Shown: positions 53,477-61,745 of the stretch, piece by piece
How the letters are laid out: every line of letters starts with the position of its first letter
Numbering within the stretch: position 1 is the stretch's first letter
Assembly (NCBI GenBank): GCA_964583155.1
Contig: CAZOUY010000001.1
Coordinates: 261,644-325,643, forward strand
Direction of reading: 5' to 3'
Origin: CAG-826 sp964583155
GTDB lineage: Bacteria; Bacillota_I; Bacilli_A; RFN20; CAG-826
DNA length: 64,000 nt
Program-made: the position numbers and the translations under genes
Notes under the pieces: model-generated
Database searches by the model: none
Seen by the model: only the letters and a program-made list of their open reading frames with translations
Told to the model about the DNA's origin: nothing

Positions 53477-54364
53477 ATGGCTTTCTTCCTCAACTATTGT
53501 CCGGATGAGCTCGCATAATTGATTGCTTTTAATTTTCGAAGCCAATTTATCGCCATACATCACTTTAATCTGCTTAAGCGAATAATGGGATGTAAAATAA
53601 GTTGGCTTTTTTTCCTTTAACCGATAGCTTAATAATGGATAGATGATCATATCGCGAATATAATCGTTTTTGTATTCGTCACCAAAATCATCTAAAACCA
53701 GATAATCAACATTCATATACATTTCCAAGGTAGCGTTAAATTGCTCTTTATTCATGAAGGAAAGATCGTTTAATTGCCGGATACGGGTCGGACAATCCAA
53801 AAAGCAACAGTAGCGGCCGGGATTGTTTTTAATAAGACTTTGAGCAAATAATGAAATAAGATAACTCTTACCGATACGTGGATTACCATAAAGATAGATG
53901 CCCGTCGATGATTTTGAAGTAATAATACCAACCATTTTCTTAATAAATGGTCTCCGTTCTTCGCTTAAATCATAACAGCCTGTATCGCTTAAAAAACGTC
54001 CGCACCAATCATCAGAAAAATCCCGAACCAAAAAGGATTTATCGGTCGTGCGAATCCTCTGCATAATCGGACAATGTCTTAAGGTCCGTTCGATATGCTC
54101 GTCCTTGCGCACTAAAGCGAACTGTAAATGACGATTGGCCTTGTGGCATTGATTGAAGCCCGGACATTGCTCACAATAATGAGCATCCTCACAATAATCC
54201 ATAAAAAGATCGACATATAGCAAGGATTCCTCCAAAGTGACCTCAAGCTCTTTAGTGATCGCTTGAAAAAACTTATCCTTTGATAAGCGTTCAATCTCCT
54301 GTTGACGAAAGATATCTAAATCATCACTGGAATGATGAGATAAGGGAATTGTAACTTTTTTCAT
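53453..54364 (-). CDS. dnaI: Primosomal protein DnaI (helicase loader)
   Basis: AAA+ ATPase that loads the DnaC-type replicative helicase with DnaB and DnaD. 303 residues. The N-terminal zinc region has CEQCPGFNQC, the ATP-binding site is YLYGNPRIGKSYLISLFAQ, Walker B is VDYLVLDDFGDE, and a sensor region is PTYFTSHYS. The GNPRIGKS Walker A departs a little from the GxxGxGKS norm (Arg-Ile in place of Gly). The 3' end overlaps mutM-coaE by 24 bp on the opposite strand. ATG 54364 follows AAAAGGAG. Confidence 0.93.
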   Translation of the reverse strand: MKKVTIPLSHHSSDDLDIFRQQEIERLSKDKFFQAITKELEVTLEESLLYVDLFMDYCEDAHYCEQCPGFNQCHKANRHLQFALVRKDEHIERTLRHCPIMQRIRTTDKSFLVRDFSDDWCGRFLSDTGCYDLSEERRPFIKKMVGIITSKSSTGIYLYGNPRIGKSYLISLFAQSLIKNNPGRYCCFLDCPTRIRQLNDLSFMNKEQFNATLEMYMNVDYLVLDDFGDEYKNDYIRDMIIYPLLSYRLKEKKPTYFTSHYSLKQIKVMYGDKLASKIKSNQLCELIRTIVEEESHLEGISVY

Positions 54365-54381
54365 AATTAACGCACTCCTTT

Positions 54382-55665
54382 TTAAATTTTGCTTAGTAAA
54401 TCTTCTAGCTCTTCTAAGGGGATTTCATCGTCCTTCTTATCCTGGCTCACCGGTTTTTCTTCTTCGGATTCAATATCTTCGGGCTCAATATCTTCAGTCT
54501 CTTGAATCTCCTTTGTGGGCCGATAATGGGATTTATGAAGATAATTCATGGCATCAAGGGCGTTGCTTATTTTAGCGCGCATCAAGCTCGCTCCGATTTT
54601 TTCAGTTAAAGAAGAAGGAAGCTTATTATCATTCGTTTCTAAAACATAGTCGATCAAAGCGTTGATAACGGATGATGGCAATCCTAATTTTGACGATAAA
54701 CGCTCCAAAAGGGAAAGATCGCTTGGTACTAAATCACGCATATCCTGCTTAACTCTTAAATATTCATAGCAGGATAACGACTCCATATACCGAATCTTCT
54801 CAGCCAATTTGCTGGAGGATGAAAGCGAACTTTTCGTGCCTTTGATCGCCTCGATAGAAGGAAATTTGATTTCTTCTTGACAATATTTCTTTAATAAATC
54901 GAGACGGAAGGAGGCATTACCATCCTCATCACGCATATAGGTTCTATTGACAACCTCCGCCATCCGCTCACCATCGAAGCCGAATAAAATAGCCACGCGT
55001 TCAATCTCTTTACGATCTTTAGTCGTAAAGCATTTTTCACTGAAGCCGTATTTGCTTTTCATCGTCGCAAAAAAGGTACCGAAGTCAAACTCCGAACGAA
55101 CATCTCCGGCGATTCTTCGACTTTTCTTACCGCTCGCAAGAGTGGTCGCCTTGATGAATAAATCATCATCGAGGTTAGGATGAAACACTTCGATAAAGGA
55201 GGCGGAGATATCGCTCATCCCCTTAGAAAGAGAATGCGAATTCAACGTAAAGGAACGCGCGACTCTTTCCGCTTCTTTGACACCAACATATTTTTCATAA
55301 AGACCGGCAAATAACGGGTCTTCAAAGAAATCATGAGGATATTTAGGAGCATTTAAAAGATAGGTATAATAATTGACACCATTTTCACTTTTGAAAAATG
55401 TTTGTAATAAGCCGATCGCTTCTAAACGCATGCGGGCTTTTAAAAACTCCCCCGGTGAAATCTGCATATAATCAAAAAGATGATCGTGACTAAAAAGATC
55501 ATGATAGTTATTTTGGGCATATTCCGACCAAAGTGTAAAATAAACCGCTAAGGAAGCATAACCGATGAGTGGTTGATACAAAACATTTAAAATTTGGCGA
55601 TCATAATCGCTTAAAACGCTCGCCAAGCGTATTTCAAACCAATCATCCTTTGTTACATATTTCAT
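54382..55665 (-). CDS. dnaB: Replication initiation and membrane attachment protein DnaB (Bacillus type)
   Basis: Helicase co-loader of the Bacillus DnaB/DnaD family, not the hexameric helicase of the same name. 427 residues: a winged-helix N-terminal domain (YDRQILNVLYQPLIGYASLAVYFTLWSEY), a DnaD-like domain around residues 190-330 with LLKKYCQEEI and YEYLRVKQD, and an acidic C-terminus. It precedes dnaI by 17 bp, the classical pair. AGGGTGAAG before ATG 55665 is the ribosome site. Confidence 0.9.
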   Translation of the reverse strand: MKYVTKDDWFEIRLASVLSDYDRQILNVLYQPLIGYASLAVYFTLWSEYAQNNYHDLFSHDHLFDYMQISPGEFLKARMRLEAIGLLQTFFKSENGVNYYTYLLNAPKYPHDFFEDPLFAGLYEKYVGVKEAERVARSFTLNSHSLSKGMSDISASFIEVFHPNLDDDLFIKATTLASGKKSRRIAGDVRSEFDFGTFFATMKSKYGFSEKCFTTKDRKEIERVAILFGFDGERMAEVVNRTYMRDEDGNASFRLDLLKKYCQEEIKFPSIEAIKGTKSSLSSSSKLAEKIRYMESLSCYEYLRVKQDMRDLVPSDLSLLERLSSKLGLPSSVINALIDYVLETNDNKLPSSLTEKIGASLMRAKISNALDAMNYLHKSHYRPTKEIQETEDIEPEDIESEEEKPVSQDKKDDEIPLEELEDLLSKI

Positions 55666-55746
55666 AATGCTTCACCCTATTTCTTTATTTTATCTTAAAT
55701 ATTATACGAATTTTCTTAATCTTTGAAAAGATAACAATGCGAAACT

Positions 55747-55784
55747 TGTGGATAGTTGGCAATATTTGTGGAAAATGTGGAAAA
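55747..55784. promoter_or_regulatory. Cluster of three DnaA-box-like sites upstream of dnaB
   Basis: TGTGGATAG (55747-55755), TGTGGAAAA (55767-55775) and TGTGGAAAA (55776-55784) all match the reverse complement of the DnaA box TTATCCACA in eight of nine positions. They share one orientation in the 296-base gap between dnaB and pfkA. Confidence 0.45.
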
Positions 55785-55906
55785 ATAAGAGATAGGCTCT
55801 TCACTACCTTGATTCTTCATTAAAATCACGAATATTCTCTTGTTTATGGCGTAGTTCTTCATGAAGCCCAGAAATTTTATGACATTTTGGTATTTTATAT
55901 ATATTT

Positions 55907-55936
55907 CTTTAATTTAAGAAATTAAAGTGCTATGAT
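55907..55936 (+). promoter_or_regulatory. pfkA promoter with overlapping dyad
   Basis: TTTAAT (55908-55913), 17 bases, TATGAT (55931-55936). A perfect 9-bp dyad CTTTAATTT (55907-55915) and AAATTAAAG (55919-55927), 3 bases apart, lies over the -35 and spacer, a candidate operator for a glycolytic regulator. Confidence 0.55.
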
Positions 55937-55961
55937 TAAAACGTATATTGGAGGTTTTTTT

Positions 55962-56924
55962 ATGGAAATAAATCGTATTGGTGTCTTAACTTCAGGAGGC
56001 GATGCTCCTGGCATGAATGCTGCTGTACGTGCCATCGTGCGTTCAGGTATTGCATGCGGAAAGGAAATGTATGTCATTTACGATGGATATAAAGGATTGG
56101 TCGATGATAACATTAAGCATGTTGATCGGGAATTTGTGAGCGAAATTATCACCCGTGGCGGCACGATTATTCATTCAGCACGCTTACCGGAATTCAAAGA
56201 TCCGGAAGTGCGTCAAATTGCGATACGTAATTTAAAATCACATGGCATCGAGGCTTTGGTCGTCATCGGTGGCGATGGCACTTATCAAGGAGCTTTAGCA
56301 CTTACAAAAATGGGAATCAATTGTATTGCCATCCCGGGAACGATCGATAATGATATCGCTTCTTCCGATTACACGATTGGCTTTGATACTTGCTTGAATA
56401 CCATATGCGACGCGGTCGATAAATTGCGGGACACTTCCTTTTCGCATCACCGCTGTTCGGTCATCGAGGTTATGGGACGCTACTGCGGAGACTTAGCGAT
56501 TTATAGTGGTATCGCTTGTGGAGCTGATATCATTATTTCGAGCGACCATCCTCTTTCCAAGGAGGATGCTTTCCAAAGCATTCGTCGAATCCATGAAAAT
56601 GGCCGAAACCATATTATTGTTATTGTGACGGAGCATCTATGTGATGTCAAAGAGTTCGCCCGTGAAATTGAAAAGGAAACCGGAATTGAAACGCGTTCCG
56701 AGGTTCTCGGTCGCATTCAAAGAGGCGGTTCGCCTTCCGCTAAGGATCGGATATTAGCTGCCCAAATGGGTGTCAAGGCTGTGAGTCTTCTCTGCGAAGG
56801 CAAAGGTGGCCGTTGTGTCGGCATTAAAAATGATGAAATCGTCGATTTTGACATCGAAGAAGCTTTGAAAATGCCACGTCAAGTTCGTCCTGATTTGTTG
56901 ACGGTCATCCGTTACTTACGGTAA
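55962..56924 (+). CDS. pfkA: ATP-dependent 6-phosphofructokinase
   Basis: Commits fructose 6-phosphate to glycolysis. 320 residues from ATG 55962 (MEINRIGVLTSGG), preceded by GGAGG; the open frame starts 10 codons earlier over the leader and was rejected. Motifs GGDAPGMNA, GGDGTYQGA (Gly at the ATP-type position), PGTIDNDI with the catalytic Asp, MGRYCGDLA and ILGRIQRGG-like VLGRIQRGGSPSA. First gene of a pfkA-pyk-ROK kinase group. Confidence 0.97.
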   Translation: MEINRIGVLTSGGDAPGMNAAVRAIVRSGIACGKEMYVIYDGYKGLVDDNIKHVDREFVSEIITRGGTIIHSARLPEFKDPEVRQIAIRNLKSHGIEALVVIGGDGTYQGALALTKMGINCIAIPGTIDNDIASSDYTIGFDTCLNTICDAVDKLRDTSFSHHRCSVIEVMGRYCGDLAIYSGIACGADIIISSDHPLSKEDAFQSIRRIHENGRNHIIVIVTEHLCDVKEFAREIEKETGIETRSEVLGRIQRGGSPSAKDRILAAQMGVKAVSLLCEGKGGRCVGIKNDEIVDFDIEEALKMPRQVRPDLLTVIRYLR

Positions 56925-56957
56925 TAAAAAACTTTCAGAAATGAGGAGGACTTCGCT

Positions 56958-58406
56958 ATGTTAAATATTTCTAAAAACACAAAAATTGTCTGTACGATTG
57001 GTCCGGCCACCGATTCGTACGAAATGATTCTGAAATTGATTGATGCCGGTATGAATATCATGCGTGTGAATTTTTCTCATGGTGATGAGGCGAGCAATCT
57101 TCAAAAGGTTCAATTGGCACGCCGCGTTGAAAAGGAAAAAGGGATTTTGATTCCGGTCATGCTTGATACAAAGGGTCCGGAAATTCGCACTCACCTCTTT
57201 GAGAATGGATCCTGTGAAATCATCAAGGGATCGACCGTTCGGGTCGCTATGGAAGAGGTCTTAGGAAATGCTGAACGATTTTCGATTACCTATCCTGGCC
57301 TTTTTGATGATGTTAAGGTCGGCGATTATTTGCGTTTAGATGATGGTAATTTGGATTTAGAGATTATTGAAAAAGATGAAAAACGACGCGAATTAGTGAC
57401 CAAAGCTTTAAATACGGACACTATTTCCAATCGTCGTGGGGTTAATGTTCCTTATATTAAGCTATCGATGCCGTTCATCTCTAAAAAGGATGAGCAGGAC
57501 TTGAAATTTGGATGTGAGAACGGCTTTGATCTTGTGGCGGCCAGCTTTACAAGACGGGCTCAGGATATTCTAGATGTGAAGACTATCTGCGCTAAATACG
57601 GTCGACCCGATATGCCTATCATCGCCAAAATTGAAAATCCCGAAGGTGTCGATAATATTGACGACATTATTCGCGTGTCCGATGGAATCATGGTCGCTCG
57701 TGGTGATTTAGGAGTGGAAATTCCCGCCGAAGAGGTCCCGGTTATTCAAAAGGAAATAATCGATAAATGTCGTGTCGCCGGGAAACCGGTTATCACCGCA
57801 ACGCAAATGCTCGATTCGATGAAGAAATTTCCGCGTCCGACCCGTGCTGAGGTGAGCGATGTCGCAACCGCCGTCTTGCAAGGCACCGATTGTGTCATGC
57901 TCTCGGCAGAATCCGCCTCCGGTGATTATCCGATTGAAGCCACCTCGATGCAAGCAAAGATTTCGCAAACGATGGAGAAATACTTAAATTATGAATTGTT
58001 GGCCCGAGAAGCCTACGATACATCCGAAAAGAATAATAACGACGCTATTGCTAACTCGGTCGCCAATACCGCCCTTTTGATCGGTGCTAAATTGATTATT
58101 TGCTTTTCCGAGACGGGCTTTACGAGCAAAAGAATCTCTAAAGCGCGGCCTATCTGCCCTATTCTTTCCTTTTCAAATAAACGCGATGTCTGCATCGGAA
58201 GCGGGCTTTATTGGGGAGTTCAATCGATACATGTCCCCGCTATTCCGCAATTGATCGAAGAAATGGAGGCCCTTGCCTTAGTGAAGGCTCATGAGCTAAA
58301 TATCCCATCCGGCACTCCTATTCTCATTACCGGAAGTACCCCTGCAGGAGCCAGTCGTACGAATTTTATTAAGATCGTAAATGTTAACGCCATTAAGGAT
58401 ATATAA
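56958..58406 (+). CDS. pyk: Pyruvate kinase
   Basis: Transfers phosphate from phosphoenolpyruvate to ADP. 482 residues: CTIGPATDSYE, MRVNFSHG, MLDTKGPEIRTH, the catalytic Lys in IIAKIENPEGVDN, MVARGDLGVEIP and TATQMLDSM. Ends after the C-domain (TNFIKIVNV), without the extra PEP-mobile domain of some Bacillus enzymes. Spacing to pfkA is 33 bp and GAGGAGG precedes the ATG. Confidence 0.98.
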   Translation: MLNISKNTKIVCTIGPATDSYEMILKLIDAGMNIMRVNFSHGDEASNLQKVQLARRVEKEKGILIPVMLDTKGPEIRTHLFENGSCEIIKGSTVRVAMEEVLGNAERFSITYPGLFDDVKVGDYLRLDDGNLDLEIIEKDEKRRELVTKALNTDTISNRRGVNVPYIKLSMPFISKKDEQDLKFGCENGFDLVAASFTRRAQDILDVKTICAKYGRPDMPIIAKIENPEGVDNIDDIIRVSDGIMVARGDLGVEIPAEEVPVIQKEIIDKCRVAGKPVITATQMLDSMKKFPRPTRAEVSDVATAVLQGTDCVMLSAESASGDYPIEATSMQAKISQTMEKYLNYELLAREAYDTSEKNNNDAIANSVANTALLIGAKLIICFSETGFTSKRISKARPICPILSFSNKRDVCIGSGLYWGVQSIHVPAIPQLIEEMEALALVKAHELNIPSGTPILITGSTPAGASRTNFIKIVNVNAIKDI

Positions 58407-58408
58407 TT

Positions 58409-59242
58409 ATGAAACAGGTTATTGCCATCGATATGGGAGCTACCAATATTCGTGTTGGAGTGGTCAATCAGGATTTAGAGATTGTCGAGGTTGTTCGTGA
58501 AAGAACCAGTCATCAGGGAAATGAGGCATTGATCGATCAAATTATCACTTTGATTAATAGCGTTCATTTTCAATCATATGATATCGAATCAATTACGATT
58601 GGAGTGCCAGGTCGCGTTCGTAATGATGGCTATGTTTATGAACTGCCAAATATCGGAGTCAAGGATCTGGATTTGGTTCATCCTTTAGAAAACCATTTTC
58701 ATACGCCGGTTCATGTCATCAATGATGCGGTTGCCGCCGGCCTTGCCGAAGCGGTTGGAGGAAATGGTCGTCATAGCCAGAAGGTCTTTTTTGTCACGAT
58801 TTCGAGCGGTATCGGCGGAAGCTTTTTCATCGATAAAAGATACGCTCCTTCTTCAAGCGAAATCGGCCATACTTTATTTGAATATCATGGCCAATACTAC
58901 GAATTGGAAAAAATTGCCTCCGGATATGGCTTATGCCGCTTAGCCAAGCTCAATGATCTTGAAATTGATGAGGGGTATAAAGTCTTCCAAGGATATTTGA
59001 ATCATGATGAGCGTCTAAGCCATGTTTATAATGATTGGCTCGCCCTCATGCATGACTTCTTAGGCTTCATTCAAAATACCTTCACACCGGATATCATCGT
59101 TTTTTCCGGCGGGGTTATGAAATCATCGCAGATCTTCTTTGAAGATTTAAAAAATCAAAACCCGAATTGCCGATTGATTGCGGCCCATTATGATCAGGAT
59201 GCCGGATTAATCGGTGCCGCATGTTATGGTATTCAAAACTAG
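58409..59242 (+). CDS. ROK family sugar kinase (probable glucokinase)
   Basis: 277 residues, starting 2 bp after pyk. ATP-binding DMGATNIRVGVV, NDAVAAGLAEA with the catalytic Asp, TISSGIGGS and FSGGVMKSS. The usual ROK zinc motif (CxCGxxGC after the EIGH) is missing: SSEIGHTLFEYHGQYYELEKIASGYGL runs straight through without Cys. Position after pfkA and pyk supports glucokinase, but specificity (glucose, fructose or an amino sugar) cannot be read off. The DNA shows only a weak AAGGAT site. Confidence 0.85.
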   Translation: MKQVIAIDMGATNIRVGVVNQDLEIVEVVRERTSHQGNEALIDQIITLINSVHFQSYDIESITIGVPGRVRNDGYVYELPNIGVKDLDLVHPLENHFHTPVHVINDAVAAGLAEAVGGNGRHSQKVFFVTISSGIGGSFFIDKRYAPSSSEIGHTLFEYHGQYYELEKIASGYGLCRLAKLNDLEIDEGYKVFQGYLNHDERLSHVYNDWLALMHDFLGFIQNTFTPDIIVFSGGVMKSSQIFFEDLKNQNPNCRLIAAHYDQDAGLIGAACYGIQN

Positions 59243-59247
59243 ATATC

Positions 59248-59275
59248 TTGACTATTGCGCTTTTTTATGTATAAA
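59248..59275 (+). promoter_or_regulatory. Predicted promoter of the second degV gene
   Basis: TTGACT (59248-59253), 16 bases, TATAAA (59270-59275), 44 bases before the ATG. Suggests degV is a unit of its own. Confidence 0.5.
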
Positions 59276-59319
59276 TATAGTTATCCTAATTTATTAATTT
59301 ACAAGGAGATTAATTTTAA

Positions 59320-60174
59320 ATGAAAATTTTAGTTACATCTGATTCAACATGCGCGTTAAGCCGTGCTGAAGCAGAAAAAATAGGTCTTCCTATTTTACCG
59401 CTTAATGTTATTGTCGATGGCGAAGAATATCACGATGGTATCGACATCGACCCGGATAAACTCTGTAAAATGATGCGTGGAGGCAGCATTATCAAAACCT
59501 CGACTCCGACGCCCTATGAAATCGAGTCATTTTTTGACACTCAATTTGCTACTGGATGCGATCACATCATTCATTTTACGATTTCAAGCAAGCTCTCGTC
59601 TATGTTTGAACTCTTTACCACCTATTGTAAGGAAAAATATGGCGATCGCGTCACCATTATTGATTCCTTGACGGTCTGTCAATTTATGCTCGATCATGTC
59701 TTAACGGCCAAAACACTAGCGGATGAAGGCAAAGATTTAGAAGAGATTGTGACCATTATTGAAAAGCGCATCGGAACCGAGGGAATTTCCTTTATTCCCG
59801 AATCACTAACCTATTTAAAAAATGGCGGTCGTATCTCTCCCACCGTGGCCTTCATCGGTAATATGATCGGTCTTAAGCCTGTTCTTGTTTTAAAGGCTGG
59901 GGCGATTGAAAAGGAAGGCACAACGCGCAATATCAAGAAAACCATCAATGAGCATATAAAAAAGATGGCTTCCTTAAAGCTTGATCCCAAAACTTGGCAT
60001 TTGGTTATTGTCGTTTTTGACACGGATCAAAAAATCATTGATTTTGCTTTAAATCGCTTTAAAGAGCTGCTTCCTGATATGGAAAGTGTTGTCGCTCCTT
60101 TGTCGATCAACGTTTGTGCTCATGCTGGTCCTGGTACCATCGGTATCGGCTTCTCACGCATGCCAAATCGATAG
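59320..60174 (+). CDS. DegV family fatty-acid-binding protein (second copy)
   Basis: 284 residues. VTSDSTCALSRAEAEKIGL at the N-terminus, the fatty-acid loop TSTPTPYEIESFF, FTISSKLSSMFELF, IIDSLTVCQFML, SLTYLKNGGRISP and the C-terminal HAGPGTIGIGF. Likely binds acyl chains for a FakA-type kinase (family inference). It is divergent from the copy at 25705, so it is an old paralogue and not a recent duplicate. CAAGGAGA precedes the ATG. Confidence 0.9.
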   Translation: MKILVTSDSTCALSRAEAEKIGLPILPLNVIVDGEEYHDGIDIDPDKLCKMMRGGSIIKTSTPTPYEIESFFDTQFATGCDHIIHFTISSKLSSMFELFTTYCKEKYGDRVTIIDSLTVCQFMLDHVLTAKTLADEGKDLEEIVTIIEKRIGTEGISFIPESLTYLKNGGRISPTVAFIGNMIGLKPVLVLKAGAIEKEGTTRNIKKTINEHIKKMASLKLDPKTWHLVIVVFDTDQKIIDFALNRFKELLPDMESVVAPLSINVCAHAGPGTIGIGFSRMPNR

Positions 60175-60208
60175 AAAGAATATTTTTATTAATAGCTAGA
60201 ATAAAAAA

Positions 60209-60236
60209 TAAAAGGGATTTAAGTCCCTTTTTTTAT
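60209..60236 (+). terminator. Intrinsic terminator after degV
   Basis: Stem AAAGGGA/TCCCTTT around TTTAAG with an A-run before and T-run after. Works on the plus strand for degV. Confidence 0.85.
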
Positions 60237-60404
60237 GTATTTTTTTTGATACGCATCTTTTCGAATTTGTTTTAAGGAAGAAGCAAAATGATGTGTGATG
60301 ATATTGCCCGCAAGAATATTTCTTTCGTCCTTTTCAAATAATGCGGCGATTATTTTTTAAATTCCATCATCATTAAGTAACTTCTCTATCCGCTTTGCAA
60401 TCAT
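60219..60404 (-). pseudogene. Possible decayed small gene with one in-frame stop
   Basis: In the 340-base gap 60175-60514. The frame from ATG 60404 reads MIAKRIEKLLNDDGI, a TAA at 60359-60357, then 45 codons of protein-like sequence (KIIAALFEKDERNILAGNII and later KQIRKDAYQKKYIKK) to a TAA at 60221-60219. The balanced residue mix looks once-coding. There is no convincing ribosome-binding site, and the end lies inside the degV terminator. No family recognised. Confidence 0.3.
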
Positions 60405-60427
60405 AATCGTCAAGCCAAAAATTATCA

Positions 60428-60484
60428 ACAAACGATAATTTTTTATCAAAATTTATTGACAAACGATAATTTTATTTTTAGAAT
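60428..60484 (+). promoter_or_regulatory. Promoter and probable operator of the DUF2975-HTH pair
   Basis: TTGACA (60456-60461), 17 bases, TAGAAT (60479-60484), an excellent sigma-A match. The direct repeat ACAAACGATAATTTT occurs at 60428-60442 and at 60459-60473, 31 bp apart (three helical turns), the second copy covering the -35 and spacer. The first lies in a TTATC-N7-GATAA dyad. Expected target of the HTH protein encoded downstream. Confidence 0.7.
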
Positions 60485-60514
60485 GGTGTTGTCATTTAAA
60501 GGAGGAAATAAAAA

Positions 60515-61048
60515 ATGAGCAATGAAAACAATATAGCAGAAATTAAAAACAGCAAAGGAGGAAACATTGATAGGATTATAAAAATTTCTAAAACCTGCAG
60601 GGTGATTGCAAAGATTTTATATGTTCTCGATTGCATTGCCACCTTTGCCTTTTTGGTCTTAGCAATCGTTTTGCCACTAACAAATGCAATTAAATCGATC
60701 AGTCCGGCCGAATGCGCCATCGTTTTTTCAGTTTTAACCCTTTATGCATTTTTCATGATCGATTTTCTTTGGAATACAACAAAGTTTTTTGATACCATCT
60801 GCAAGGAACGATCCGTATTTAGTATAAAAATAACCAAGTGTATTAAAAGAATCGCTATTTCATCTTTAATGATTTCAACGATACCTGCAATTGTGGGCTC
60901 GATTTTAATCCATGCGTTGGTGCCAGCGAGTGAATTCGTTTTTAGACTTGAAATTGTTGGAATTATGGCATCAATCGTGCTATTCTTTATCGCCTTATTT
61001 TTTAAACATGGGGCTGAACTTCAAAAACAGGATGATGAAACATTATGA
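60515..61048 (+). CDS. DUF2975 family membrane protein
   Basis: 177 residues with four hydrophobic segments (about 42-66, 71-93, 112-135, 146-168) and a polar N-terminus, the layout of DUF2975 proteins. These usually sit beside a small YozG-like regulator, as here. Function unknown. AAAGGAGG precedes ATG 60515; a second AAAGGAGG lies inside the gene at 60556-60563 without an in-frame start after it. The stop overlaps the HTH gene start (ATGA). Confidence 0.75.
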   Translation: MSNENNIAEIKNSKGGNIDRIIKISKTCRVIAKILYVLDCIATFAFLVLAIVLPLTNAIKSISPAECAIVFSVLTLYAFFMIDFLWNTTKFFDTICKERSVFSIKITKCIKRIAISSLMISTIPAIVGSILIHALVPASEFVFRLEIVGIMASIVLFFIALFFKHGAELQKQDDETL

Positions 61049-61254
61049 TTAAATTAAATCTAGATAAGGTAATGAAAATGCGCCATGTTAAGCTGAAGGA
61101 TCTTTCTGATAGAATCGGTTTAACGGATGCTAACCTTTCAAACATAAAAACAGGTAAGATTTCCGCCATAAGGTTTTCTACGTTAAACGCGCTTTGTCGG
61201 GAATTGGATTGTCAGCCCGCCGATATTTTAGAATATGTTGCGGATTCGGAATAA
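61045..61254 (+). CDS. YozG-like Cro/C1 helix-turn-helix regulator
   Basis: 69-residue DNA-binding protein that is almost entirely one Cro/C1 HTH: MKMRHVKLKDLSDRIG, the recognition part TDANLSNIKTGKISAIRFSTL, and the closing ALCRELDCQPADILEY. Typical partner of DUF2975 membrane proteins. Coupled by an ATGA overlap. Likely represses its own promoter through the paired repeats at 60428-60473 (inference). Confidence 0.9.
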   Translation: MIKLNLDKVMKMRHVKLKDLSDRIGLTDANLSNIKTGKISAIRFSTLNALCRELDCQPADILEYVADSE

Positions 61255-61473
61255 AATAATAATTCCCGGATAAATTAATATCGTGGAAAATAGATAAAGC
61301 TCGCGAGCGCTTTATCATCAAAGCCCTCCTAGGCCATGTAAAGCATCATCAGAATCTTGATGACAGCTATCACTATTAAAAATGAAAATGCCCTTTGATT
61401 GCTATGCCCTTTTAATAAATTCTTTGCGTTCTTTAAAAGAATGATTTACGTAAATACTTTTCATCTTCAAACG
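61255..61473. other. Intergenic region between HTH gene and thrS promoter
   Basis: No coding frame seen. Contains an 8-bp inverted repeat GATAAAGC (61293-61300) and GCTTTATC (61309-61316) around a self-complementary TCGCGAGC loop, without a T-run, possibly a weak terminator for the HTH gene; and a 12-base palindrome ATTTACGTAAAT (61444-61455) 18 bases ahead of the thrS -35 box. Confidence 0.45.
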
Positions 61474-61502
61474 TTGACAATCGCTTCTGAAAGGAATATT
61501 AT
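61474..61502 (+). promoter_or_regulatory. Predicted promoter of thrS
   Basis: TTGACA (61474-61479), 17 bases, TATTAT (61497-61502). Near-consensus; transcription would begin at the T-box Stem I. Confidence 0.75.
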
Positions 61503-61504
61503 AG

Positions 61505-61722
61505 ATTTGCGTTGAAAAAGACATGTTCTTTCTAAGCTTTTTAAAGAGAGGAAATTCGCGGCTGGAAGATTTCTAAAAGCAAAGAGATGAATACCACTTT
61601 GGAGCATTCCTTAATCGGAACGTAGCAGGCGTTAACGAAATCAATGAAGAGCATGTTTATTTAACATGAATTAAGGTGGTACCGCGTCATATTAACGTCC
61701 TTAAAGGGCGTTTTTTTATTAT
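61505..61722 (+). promoter_or_regulatory. T-box leader of thrS (Thr specifier ACC)
   Basis: Specifier ACC at 61593-61595 in the context ACCACTTTGG, T-box core AAGGTGGTACCGCG at 61672-61685, then a terminator stem ACGTCC/GGGCGT and a T7 tail. Controls thrS by tRNA-Thr charging. Confidence 0.95.
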
Positions 61723-61745
61723 TTATATTAAGGAGGAATATTAAT

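Noticed and set aside
60428..61254. DUF2975-HTH pair as a toxin-antitoxin system
   Set aside because: The layout resembles one, but four-helix DUF2975 proteins with YozG-type partners are a known housekeeping-like pair and no toxin motif is visible.
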